NCBI GenBank assembly: GCA_964618405.1
Contig: CAZUAY010000142.1
Span: 1 to 10,076 of the forward strand
Length of the DNA stretch: 10,076 nt
Direction of reading: 5' to 3'
Origin: JBBQIY01 sp964618405
GTDB taxonomy: Bacteria; Verrucomicrobiota; Kiritimatiellia; RFP12; UBA3636
The position numbers and the translations under genes are program-made. This document shows positions 1 to 6,138 of the stretch, one piece after another (positions within the stretch are counted from its first letter, which is position 1; each line of letters opens with the position of its first letter). Below the pieces are notes generated by a model, which searched no databases, was not told the DNA's origin, and worked only from the letters and a program-made list of their open reading frames with translations.

Positions 1-67
1 TGATACGGTAACGTCCAAACTCTATTCTCCACACCTTCATCCGCAAGCAGAAAGAAGTTAATAATCC

Positions 68-1621
68 ATGGCCAGCATGAAAGTCATTGACTGCATCGAA
101 CTTGATGTTCTGGGAGACGAACGCCATCTGAAGGAGATGCAGGATGCGGCAGAGGTCTTGTGTGACGATGTGACCAGCATTAAAACCTACGTCGACCCAG
201 AATCGCCGTATAGCGTCATCGCCGAGTTCACGATGGCCAAAAAGAATCAGAACGATATCTCAGACAAGATTATGCATACGTTTGCAGAGTCAATGCCCAA
301 CTACCAAAATCAATGGATAGCATTTCCAAGATCAGAAGCAGAAGAGCGCAAAGCGCAAAAAGCTTCCGAGCGGGCGAAGGCGAAACGGAAACTGGCGCGC
401 GAACAAGCAAAACCAGATCTCCACACAATGCAGATCGTCTTCACCGGAAACAAAGGCAAATTAACAAATTCACAGCGCGCCTTTTTAAATGCGAAGAAGG
501 AAGTCGAGCGATACCAGCGCACCCTACGTGAGTGGACAGAAAAATACGAAATCCTCCTCCTCTATTATTCAGAAATAGCCGCTCCAACCCTTCAAGCGCT
601 ATGTGAAGTTCGCAAAGCATTCATTGAACAAGCCGCAGGAGCTCTCTTCGACAGACCCCGAAAACCCGCAAAGAAACTTCGAGGGCGTCTCGCCAACTTC
701 ATCTTCGTCCACTTCGCCGCACTTGCAGAGGCTGGATACATTATGGACGAATCGATGAGCAACCTCCAAAAAAAAACTGTAGACTTGCTCCAGGATGATA
801 TGCACGGCAAGAAAAAAAATCGCAACACCTCCGAATCCGGCCTCAGTGATGACACAGACGCCTTCGAAGCTCTCAAAGAAACCATGCAGGCTTTTTTCTT
901 CGCAGAAACAGGAGAGACCCTCGACATGGATGGGTTGAACTCGGAGATGGGCGAAGAAGAGATCATGGACTATATTCACACCAAAATGTTCGGACATCCT
1001 GCCAATCCTGACAACCGAAAAAAAACGGACCAGCAGCACAAACGGGACAAAGGAGATCAACAAACAGCGGAAGAACACAGCAAGAACCTGACCTCCGTCT
1101 ATCGCCAGCTTGCTCGGATGTTCCATCCTGATCTGGAACAAGATCCTCAGCTAAAGGTTGAGAAGGAAGCCATCATGAAGGAGTTGACGGCTGCTTACGA
1201 CAAGGGCGATCTCTACACTATTCTAGGGCTTGAACTGCGCTGGCTCCAAAAAAATGACGGCGACATCTCAAAAATGACGGCTGCCAAACTTGACACCTAT
1301 ACGCAGGCTCTTAAACAGCAATGCCATGACATCCAAATGGAAATTTCTTCGGTAAAAAGAAATCCACGCTATGCTCGACTCGCCTTCATCGGCACTCGCG
1401 ATTTTCTGGGGACCACGACTCTGAAAAAAAGAGTCCGAGACGAAGCAAACGAGTTGAAACAAGAAGAAAAAGCGATGAGAAATTCTCTCGTTAATTTTAA
1501 AAACATCGTAAAAATGCCTGACAGTTCTACGCGAACCCGCAAACTCCTCGCATTTATAATAGAAGACTATTTTGATGATGATGACGACGACTTTTTCTTC
1601 GACCTTTTCGATACCCTTTAA
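68..1621 (+). CDS. J-domain-like protein with acidic C-terminal tail
   Basis: The 517-residue protein carries a J-domain-like segment at about residues 342-395. It has the HPD triad at 353-355, preceded by a YRQLARMF helix and followed by a helix ending AAYDKGDLYTI. In DnaJ proteins HPD stimulates the ATPase of DnaK, so a co-chaperone role is inferred. The segment resembles a bacterial family of large J-proteins of unknown function in which the J-domain is not N-terminal. Residues about 90-115 are a highly charged Lys/Arg/Glu/Ala helix. Residues about 140-195 look helical and possibly coiled-coil. The C-terminus has six consecutive Asp (503-508) flanked by Phe and Tyr. No zinc-finger or Gly/Phe region of classical DnaJ is visible, and there is no signal peptide, so it is probably cytoplasmic. 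Start: ATG at 68, with a second in-frame ATG at 77 also possible; upstream Shine-Dalgarno is poor (AGAAAGAAG). The next gene starts 24 bases downstream. Confidence 0.8.
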   Translation: MASMKVIDCIELDVLGDERHLKEMQDAAEVLCDDVTSIKTYVDPESPYSVIAEFTMAKKNQNDISDKIMHTFAESMPNYQNQWIAFPRSEAEERKAQKASERAKAKRKLAREQAKPDLHTMQIVFTGNKGKLTNSQRAFLNAKKEVERYQRTLREWTEKYEILLLYYSEIAAPTLQALCEVRKAFIEQAAGALFDRPRKPAKKLRGRLANFIFVHFAALAEAGYIMDESMSNLQKKTVDLLQDDMHGKKKNRNTSESGLSDDTDAFEALKETMQAFFFAETGETLDMDGLNSEMGEEEIMDYIHTKMFGHPANPDNRKKTDQQHKRDKGDQQTAEEHSKNLTSVYRQLARMFHPDLEQDPQLKVEKEAIMKELTAAYDKGDLYTILGLELRWLQKNDGDISKMTAAKLDTYTQALKQQCHDIQMEISSVKRNPRYARLAFIGTRDFLGTTTLKKRVRDEANELKQEEKAMRNSLVNFKNIVKMPDSSTRTRKLLAFIIEDYFDDDDDDFFFDLFDTL

Positions 1622-1645
1622 CAAGAAACGAGCCGACTAAACATT

Positions 1646-2320
1646 ATGAATAAACTCACAAAACGCATCGTAGTGGCAATCGCACTCTCATGCATCGGCA
1701 TCACCACAGCCCACGCAGGCTCCCTCGGTGCCTACATGGGATCCATGGATTCTAAACTATTGGGTTCAGGAGAGATCGTCGGCGGCATTCTAGAATTAGA
1801 TCCGGTCCCATTCGTGTCTATTCAACTCCGCGGCGCTTATGCCGATTCGTTCGATAAAATCGACCTTGGGCGGATCAACCTCGACAATCTTCCCGAATCG
1901 TCACGTTTGCCCACCCAACAAATGCTCGCCCAGCTCGATCTCGCCAGTCAGTTCGAACTCGAAGATTTCTGCATAATTCCGCTTGAAATCGGTCTTATTG
2001 GACGCTTTTCTTTTCTCGGCTTCGTCGGTGCCTACGTCGGTGGAGGTGTTGGCTACTATGTCGTACCGGCCTTCGACGTCGTTTCGAAAGACGGCTTCTC
2101 CGTTTCAAAAGACATTGCCGACATTTCGGGCTGGTGGGGACTCATCGGCGTTGAAGCAGGCATACCCAATCTCTGCCTCTTCGCCGAAGCGAAGTATACG
2201 CATATCGTCAAAAAAGATCTTGAAATCGAGATCGATTACGGCGGCTATAATGGTGTGCTGACGGCTGATCTCGATCTCTCTGGAATGATGTATCTGCTAG
2301 GCGTTCGCGTGAAATGGTAA
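1646..2320 (+). CDS. small outer-membrane beta-barrel protein
   Basis: The 224-residue protein begins with a clear Sec signal peptide: a Lys/Arg N-region, a hydrophobic core (about 8-20) and a likely signal peptidase I cut after THA (residue 24). The mature part alternates hydrophobic and polar residues in many short stretches rich in Gly and Tyr. It ends GVRVKW, a terminal-aromatic pattern of the kind recognised by the BAM outer-membrane assembly machinery. Its size suits an eight-stranded OmpA/OmpW-like barrel. No ligand-binding or enzymatic motif is visible, so function is unknown. It follows the J-domain gene by 24 bases, and its stop overlaps the next gene's start by 7 bases, suggesting cotranscription with a folate enzyme, an unexpected partner. 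The assignment to an outer-membrane barrel rests on overall pattern and not on a recognised family. Confidence 0.75.
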   Translation: MNKLTKRIVVAIALSCIGITTAHAGSLGAYMGSMDSKLLGSGEIVGGILELDPVPFVSIQLRGAYADSFDKIDLGRINLDNLPESSRLPTQQMLAQLDLASQFELEDFCIIPLEIGLIGRFSFLGFVGAYVGGGVGYYVVPAFDVVSKDGFSVSKDIADISGWWGLIGVEAGIPNLCLFAEAKYTHIVKKDLEIEIDYGGYNGVLTADLDLSGMMYLLGVRVKW

Positions 2321-2883
2321 CGATGCATTCGAAAGACGAATTCAGATTGCTCGCGCGAGATTTGCGCGTGAGACATGCCGCTGATGCGCGGGTTTCATTT
2401 CTTCCTGCTGTTTCTGCCTTGCCTTGCTTTGACGGAGCGTCGTCGATTGCCGCCTATATGCCGCTTGGCAACGAACCGCAGACGGCAGACATCATTCAGG
2501 TCTGTCGCGAGCAAGGTAAACACATCGGCTTGCCCGCTTGGTTTTCCAAGGCAAAAGAATATCGGATGTGTGATTATCCTCACGACTGCGTGATGGCACG
2601 CGCACAGCTCGGAATCCCTGAACCCGTCACCAAATCATGGGTCAACGAGACCGTTTACGACCTCTTTCTAGTTCCAGGCATCTACTTTGATCGGCACGGA
2701 ACTCGGATCGGTCACGGCAAGGGATACTACGACCGTATTTTAGCAAAGCGTTCACCGACTGCGAAACTTGTCGCCCTCGCCTTCGACTGGCAAATTTCAG
2801 AAGTTGCGTTGCCCTACGAGCCTCATGACGTCCCCATGGACTTCATCGTCACCCCGACGCAGCTCATCACGCGCGTGCAATAG
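2314..2883 (+). CDS. ygfA: 5-formyltetrahydrofolate cyclo-ligase (MTHFS)
   Basis: The 189-residue protein is of normal family length. The enzyme uses ATP to convert 5-formyltetrahydrofolate to 5,10-methenyltetrahydrofolate in the cytoplasm, returning a storage or inhibitory folate to one-carbon metabolism. Diagnostic features are the C-terminal nucleotide-binding signature at about 119-142 (LVPGIYFD, then RIGHGKGYYDR), the conserved NEPQT segment near residue 54 for the substrate side, and the closing HDVPMDFIVTP (171-181). The N-terminal basic helix expected to contact phosphate is present (Lys7, Arg11). ATG at 2314 overlaps the stop of the preceding gene. An in-frame ATG at 2323, just after that stop, is an equally possible start, and neither has a strong Shine-Dalgarno. 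The CCA enzyme gene follows 4 bases downstream. The family call is secure. Confidence 0.93.
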   Translation: MVTMHSKDEFRLLARDLRVRHAADARVSFLPAVSALPCFDGASSIAAYMPLGNEPQTADIIQVCREQGKHIGLPAWFSKAKEYRMCDYPHDCVMARAQLGIPEPVTKSWVNETVYDLFLVPGIYFDRHGTRIGHGKGYYDRILAKRSPTAKLVALAFDWQISEVALPYEPHDVPMDFIVTPTQLITRVQ

Positions 2884-2887
2884 CGAG

Positions 2888-4312
2888 GTGATCACCACGA
2901 ACACGAGCAACGCCATCCTCGACATCTGCCTACCACCTGGTAGAACAACCGAAGCAGCCTTGACCGTCGCACAACTTGTTCGCGACGCGGGCGGCACGGC
3001 TTTTCTTGTTGGCGGTTGTGTGCGGGATGCCTTTCGCGGTCAGTCCTCTAAGGATCTTGACATCGAAGTGTATGGTCTCTCGCCGGACAGTCTTCTGGCA
3101 TTGCTTTCCTCGCGTTTCAATCTCAACACCGTCGGCATGAGTTTCGGCGTCATTAAACTCAGCGGCTACGACATCGACGTCGCCCTCCCCCGCCTCGAAA
3201 GCAAAGCCACGCCAGGTCACCGCGGTTTTCTCATCGACACCATCCCCGACCTCTCCTACCGCGAGGCTTGCGCACGACGCGACTTCACCGTCAACGCCAT
3301 TTTGCTCAATCCGCTCACGGGCGAAATCATCGACCCATGGAATGGGCGACAGGATATCGAAGCTGGTATCCTGCGTCATGTCAGCGACCACTTCAGCGAA
3401 GATCCGCTGCGTGTACTACGGGCGATGCAATTCCTCGCGCGATTCGAATTTTCCATCGCGCCAGAAACGCTCGACATCTGTCGCGCCATGACGCCAGAGA
3501 CGCTGCCACGCGAACGTCTCGCTTCCGAATGGGAGAAACTCCTCCTCAAAGGCTCAAAGCCCTCGCTTGGTCTCGCCTTCCTTCGCGATTGTGGCTGGAT
3601 CCGTTATTATCCTGAACTCGAAAGCCTAATCGGTTGCCCCCAATACGCAAAGTGGCATCCCGAAGGCGATGTCTGGACGCACACCCTTCATGCCGTCGAT
3701 GCGCTCCCACTCGTTCGCACCGGCAATCGTGACGACGACCTTCTCGTGGCAGTGTCGGTACTCTGCCACGATTTTGGCAAGCCCAAAACGACGGTTCACG
3801 AAAACGACGGCCGCATCACCTCTCATCGGCACGAGGTGGTTTGTGCGCCTGAAGTGCGCTCCTTCGTCATGCGGCTCTGGAATAGTCAAGATTTTCTTGA
3901 ACAAGTCCTGAGACTCGTCAACGGGCACATGCGCCCCACCTTGCTCGTTTTGCAGAATGCATCCGACAAAGCATACCGACGACTCGCTGTCGATGTCGAA
4001 CGTATGGATTTGCTCGCAGCGGTTGTGGCATGCGACATGCGCGCCACACCACCCAACCCACCAACGCTCGACATCCTTGAAACGTTCAAGAACAAGGCGC
4101 AGGAACTTGCCATTGCGAAGGCCCCTCCACAGCCCATTCTCTTAGGACGGCATTTGATCGAGCGCGGCATGAAGCCTGGCCCCCAATTTGGAAAAATCCT
4201 CGCAACCTGCTACGAGCACCAAATCGAAAGCCAATTTTCCGATGAAGCCTCCGCTCTCACCTTCTTAGATGCGCTACTGCGCAAAAGGAACAAAAGCAGA
4301 ACACCGCACTGA
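2888..4312 (+). CDS. cca: CCA-adding tRNA nucleotidyltransferase with HD domain
   Basis: This enzyme adds or repairs the 3'-terminal CCA of tRNA from CTP and ATP without a template. Starting at GTG 2888 the protein has 474 residues. The class II nucleotidyltransferase head shows LVGGCVRD (40-47), the metal-binding pair D56/D58 in DLDIEVYG, RRDFTVNA (130-137) and EDPLRVLRA (171-179). A C-terminal HD phosphohydrolase domain follows, with KWHPEGDVWTHT including H265 and CHDFGK with H294/D295. This order matches E. coli-type Cca, whose HD domain has phosphatase and phosphodiesterase activities. It is somewhat longer than the E. coli enzyme. The frame stays open upstream to an ATG at 2768, but that would overlap the cyclo-ligase gene by over 100 bases with sequence unrelated to the family. 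GTG 2888, 4 bases after the previous stop, is therefore preferred. A poly(A) polymerase of the same superfamily is the alternative, but the HD domain and motif spacing favour Cca. Confidence 0.92.
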   Translation: MITTNTSNAILDICLPPGRTTEAALTVAQLVRDAGGTAFLVGGCVRDAFRGQSSKDLDIEVYGLSPDSLLALLSSRFNLNTVGMSFGVIKLSGYDIDVALPRLESKATPGHRGFLIDTIPDLSYREACARRDFTVNAILLNPLTGEIIDPWNGRQDIEAGILRHVSDHFSEDPLRVLRAMQFLARFEFSIAPETLDICRAMTPETLPRERLASEWEKLLLKGSKPSLGLAFLRDCGWIRYYPELESLIGCPQYAKWHPEGDVWTHTLHAVDALPLVRTGNRDDDLLVAVSVLCHDFGKPKTTVHENDGRITSHRHEVVCAPEVRSFVMRLWNSQDFLEQVLRLVNGHMRPTLLVLQNASDKAYRRLAVDVERMDLLAAVVACDMRATPPNPPTLDILETFKNKAQELAIAKAPPQPILLGRHLIERGMKPGPQFGKILATCYEHQIESQFSDEASALTFLDALLRKRNKSRTPH

Positions 4313-4382
4313 TTATCAATAGGTTACGAACATTCGGAACCTTCTTCCGTATTATGGGCGCATTCACGATTCACTGCTCGCC

Positions 4383-4424
4383 CACTCGCAACTCGCTACT
4401 TCTCCCCTGTGGCTGGCCTCGGTG
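4383..4424 (-). repeat. dispersed repeat core, copy 1
   Basis: Read on the minus strand, this stretch runs CACCGAGGCCAGCCACAG, then GGGAGAAGTAGCGAGTTGCGAGTG. It aligns with 9961-10005 on the plus strand at 38 of 42 positions plus one 3-base gap. The final part is made of AGTAGCG-type heptamers, which decay leftward to about 4371. The match was found by direct comparison of the two gaps. It lies between convergent genes. Confidence 0.8.
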
Positions 4425-4540
4425 AGGCCGGAATCGTCCGCGATCACCGATCGCGGTGTCGCTCCGCCAACAAGCGTCTTGCCTATAACGTCGAGTTTCG
4501 CTAAGCAGTGGTCGTAACGAACTAAAGTTATGGGCAAGCC
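4411..4540. repeat. cluster of three inverted repeats in the convergent gap
   Basis: Three potential stem-loops lie head to tail. The first is GGCCTC/GAGGCC (4415-4420 and 4424-4429) with a 3-base loop. The second is CCGCGATC/GATCGCGG (4438-4445 and 4449-4456), a perfect 8-base stem with loop ACC. The third is CTTGCCTATAAC (4478-4489) against GTTATGGGCAAG (4527-4538), 11 of 12 complementary, with a further imperfect inner pairing AGTTTCG/CGAACT. The block sits 3' of both cca and the minus-strand hydrolase gene, so it could end transcription from both sides. No T-tract typical of an intrinsic terminator follows any stem. With the heptamer core at 4383-4424 it looks like a mobile or dispersed structured repeat. 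Confidence 0.6.
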
Positions 4541-4547
4541 CGCCGCT

Positions 4548-5399
4548 TCAGCCCCAAAATTCCCTACCAATCATAATTTTCAATCCAGCATACCCGGGTT
4601 TGACAGATGACCCGAATCTCGCGGTTAGCTTCTCGGTCGCCAACTCCCCTGTACAATGACACGGTACGAGGTGTGTCAGGCCGAAGAGAGCAAGTTCTTC
4701 AACCGTCTTGTCAAGCCGTGACTGATCGGAATCTTTAAGATGCATCCCGCCAAGAACCGCGAAAACGCTCTTACGGCCTGAGAAGTTGGTGATATAGCGC
4801 AACGTGTTGACGAGACCTGAATGGCAACATCCAAGGCAGACCACAATCCCCGAGTCGGTTTCAATCCACAGAGACTGGTCATCGAGGATAGCGTCTACGC
4901 TTTTTCCATCGGCATCGTCAAAAAAGGGTCCGCCTGTATCTTCAAACTCGGTCATCCTCGGAATAGGACCCGACAACCATACTCCTTCTGCAATTTGCAA
5001 GGGTTCTGTAACCCAATTACATCGAGGGCTGGGCATCGCCTTGACGGCTTCCGCTGACTCTGCTCCCATACCAATCGGACGAGGCGCAAGGTGTATGCTA
5101 TACCGCTCCTTCATGGATTCAGGATGGAGAAATAGACTCGCACGCGGAGCCTTGGCGAGAATCGCCGACAAATTCCCCGTGTGGTCGTGATGGCCATGGC
5201 TCAATGCCACGCGATCAACTAACGAAAGATCGATGCCAAGCAACTCTGCATTTCGTGTCATAATAGGGCTGAAGCCCACATCGAAAAGGATGCTATGCCC
5301 TCTCGTTTCAATCCACAAAGCAAAACCATGTTCGGATTCAAGCCCGTAGGCAGCTCGGTTATCAGACAAAACGGTTATGGAAACTTCCTTGCCGATCAT
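4548..5399 (-). CDS. MBL-fold metallohydrolase, COG1237 (dihydropterin/methanopterin-type) family
   Basis: The 283-residue protein has a metallo-beta-lactamase fold. The dinuclear metal motif HGHHDH is at 68-73, preceded by ILFDVGF (37-43) as the usual second strand. Further ligand positions fit H193 (GCCHSG), H220 (LGGMHL) and H248 (PCHCTG). The trio GCCHSG / GGMHL / PCHCTG is typical of COG1237. Members are annotated after an archaeal 7,8-dihydropterin-6-yl-methyl-aminobenzene-ribofuranosyl 5'-phosphate synthase, but most bacterial members have no proven substrate. It has no signal peptide and is probably cytoplasmic. The chosen ATG at 5399 lies 5 bases after the stop of the upstream CoA-binding gene, with AGGA inside that gene's end. 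The frame extends to 5441, but the added residues overlap the neighbour and are unlike the family. Fold and family are secure; the reaction is not. Confidence 0.88.
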   Translation of the reverse strand: MIGKEVSITVLSDNRAAYGLESEHGFALWIETRGHSILFDVGFSPIMTRNAELLGIDLSLVDRVALSHGHHDHTGNLSAILAKAPRASLFLHPESMKERYSIHLAPRPIGMGAESAEAVKAMPSPRCNWVTEPLQIAEGVWLSGPIPRMTEFEDTGGPFFDDADGKSVDAILDDQSLWIETDSGIVVCLGCCHSGLVNTLRYITNFSGRKSVFAVLGGMHLKDSDQSRLDKTVEELALFGLTHLVPCHCTGELATEKLTARFGSSVKPGYAGLKIMIGREFWG

Positions 5400-5404
5400 A
5401 GCGT

Positions 5405-5764
5405 TTAAAATTGTCCTGTATTTAACATCACCAACGTGCAAGCCTCTAGCACTTCCACACCTGCTTTGCGTAGCTGCTGCTCTACTGCGGGATTCTCCGC
5501 TCCCGGATTGAAAATCACACGCTTTGCCTTGATGTCGAGAACGGCATCACCGAGGTTTCCTTGATTCTTGGCGGAGAGGTAGACGGTGACGGTGTCGATC
5601 GACTCATCAATCTCTCCTAAGGTCTTAAACACTGGCAGACCCGCCACCTCATCAAGTCCAGGGTGAACAGGAAAAGGCCGGTGTCCTTTGGCCTGTAATA
5701 AAAGTACGGCCTTGTGGCTGTAGCGTTCGGGATTTTTGCTTGCACCGATAACGGCAACATTCAT
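5405..5764 (-). CDS. CoA-binding protein, YccU/COG1832 type
   Basis: The 119-residue protein is a single Rossmann-type CoA-binding domain. It opens MNVAVIGASKNPERYSHKAV, the nucleotide-binding loop with the Asn-Pro-x-Arg-Tyr/Ser signature of the YccU group. It continues with PFPVHPG and ends with the typical VIFNPGAENPAV and EACTLVMLNTGQF segments. Related domains occur in succinyl-CoA synthetase and acyl-CoA synthetases, but the stand-alone proteins have no established reaction, so binding of CoA or a similar nucleotide is inferred. The start is ATG 5764, with GGAA nine bases upstream; a TTG at 5779 is in frame but would only add five residues before the Rossmann strand. The MBL hydrolase gene follows after 5 bases and overlaps its ribosome-binding region, so the two are very likely cotranscribed. 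The length is normal for the family. Confidence 0.9.
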   Translation of the reverse strand: MNVAVIGASKNPERYSHKAVLLLQAKGHRPFPVHPGLDEVAGLPVFKTLGEIDESIDTVTVYLSAKNQGNLGDAVLDIKAKRVIFNPGAENPAVEQQLRKAGVEVLEACTLVMLNTGQF

Positions 5765-5845
5765 AGTATCAATTTCCAATGTTCCTGATCACATGTCACT
5801 TAACACCCAGAGAAAGCCTTATCAACCAAAAGCAAAAAGGATAAG

Positions 5846-5865
5846 TTTCACGCAATACTGTGAAA
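5846..5865. promoter_or_regulatory. operator-like inverted repeat
   Basis: TTTCAC and GTGAAA flank an 8-base spacer, 82 bases upstream of the CoA-binding gene start on the minus strand. The spacing fits a dimeric regulator site. It is a short dyad and may be chance. A weak minus-strand TTGATA (complement at 5817-5822) lies nearby, but I could not find a convincing -10 partner. Confidence 0.25.
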
Positions 5866-5950
5866 TGAATTTCGTTCTAAAAATCTCAGTAGATAGAGCC
5901 GAGTATAGCAAAACAAACCTGATGCCTCAACCGCTATTCGACATTACCCC

Positions 5951-5989
5951 GTAATCGGTCGGGCACAGGGGCTGTGCCTGACCGATTAC
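5951..5989. repeat. 39-base near-perfect palindrome
   Basis: Arms GTAATCGGTC (5951-5960) and GACCGATTAC (5980-5989) are perfectly complementary. So are GGCACAG (5962-5968) and CTGTGCC (5972-5978). Between the two helices sits a G/T pair that could wobble in RNA, and the loop is GGG. The result is an 18-pair stem. No T-run follows on either strand, so it is not a standard intrinsic terminator. It lies between divergent genes, where a terminator would not be expected, and the heptamer repeats start at its right edge. A repetitive extragenic palindrome or small non-autonomous element is more likely. Confidence 0.75.
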
Positions 5990-6009
5990 AGTCGCTAGTT
6001 GCTAGTTGC
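5989..6009 (+). repeat. short heptamer tandem repeat (TAGTYGC)
   Basis: Three units in phase, CAGTCGC, TAGTTGC and TAGTTGC, start on the last base of the 39-base palindrome and fade in TAGCCA. The units are the same as in the long array at 9844-9948, so the same repeat family occurs in two gaps 3.8 kb apart. Confidence 0.8.
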
Positions 6010-6029
6010 TAGCCAATTTCGCATCACCC

Positions 6030-6062
6030 AATTTAGTCGCCTAATTTAGTCGCCTAATTTAG
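6030..6062 (+). repeat. 13-base tandem repeat
   Basis: AATTTAGTCGCCT occurs at 6030-6042 and 6043-6055, followed by a partial AATTTAG (6056-6062). Each unit contains the heptamer core TAGTCGC, so the 13-mer may derive from the neighbouring heptamer family by insertion of six bases. Confidence 0.75.
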
Positions 6063-6074
6063 CGCAGCCGCCGC

Positions 6075-6103
6075 TTGCGAACAAACCGCATAAACGCTAC
6101 AAT
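6075..6103 (+). promoter_or_regulatory. sigma-70-like promoter for the ABC operon
   Basis: TTGCGA (6075-6080, four of six consensus bases) is separated by exactly 17 bases from TACAAT (6098-6103, five of six). It lies 36 bases before the ATG at 6139 in an otherwise repeat-filled gap. The predicted start of transcription is near 6110. It would drive the five-gene operon. No clear Shine-Dalgarno precedes the first gene. Confidence 0.55.
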
Positions 6104-6138
6104 ACAACATCTAAACAAAGCCTACCAAACTGGCAGCC

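Noticed and set aside
599..1141. 180-codon minus-strand frame inside the J-domain gene
   Set aside because: It is a shadow of the plus-strand gene, with no family features of its own. The plus frame carries the HPD J-domain.
2768..2887. Upstream extension of the CCA enzyme to ATG 2768
   Set aside because: It would overlap the cyclo-ligase gene by 116 bases, and the added residues do not resemble the family. GTG 2888 fits the operon spacing.
4335..4349. CGGAA/TTCCG hairpin as the cca terminator
   Set aside because: The stem is only 5 bases with no T-run after it, so it is too weak to call.
4364..4570. 68-codon minus-strand frame as a gene
   Set aside because: It begins with TTG without a ribosome binding site, overlaps the MBL gene end, and runs through palindromes and heptamer repeats. 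It is better treated as part of a repeat element.
5400..5441. N-terminal extension of the MBL hydrolase to 5441
   Set aside because: It lies mostly inside the CoA-binding gene; the family sequence starts at the ATG of 5399.
5736..5954. Plus-strand 72-codon frame in the divergent gap
   Set aside because: It is antisense to the CoA-binding gene start and then runs through a promoter-type gap. It has no family resemblance and its stop falls in the palindrome.
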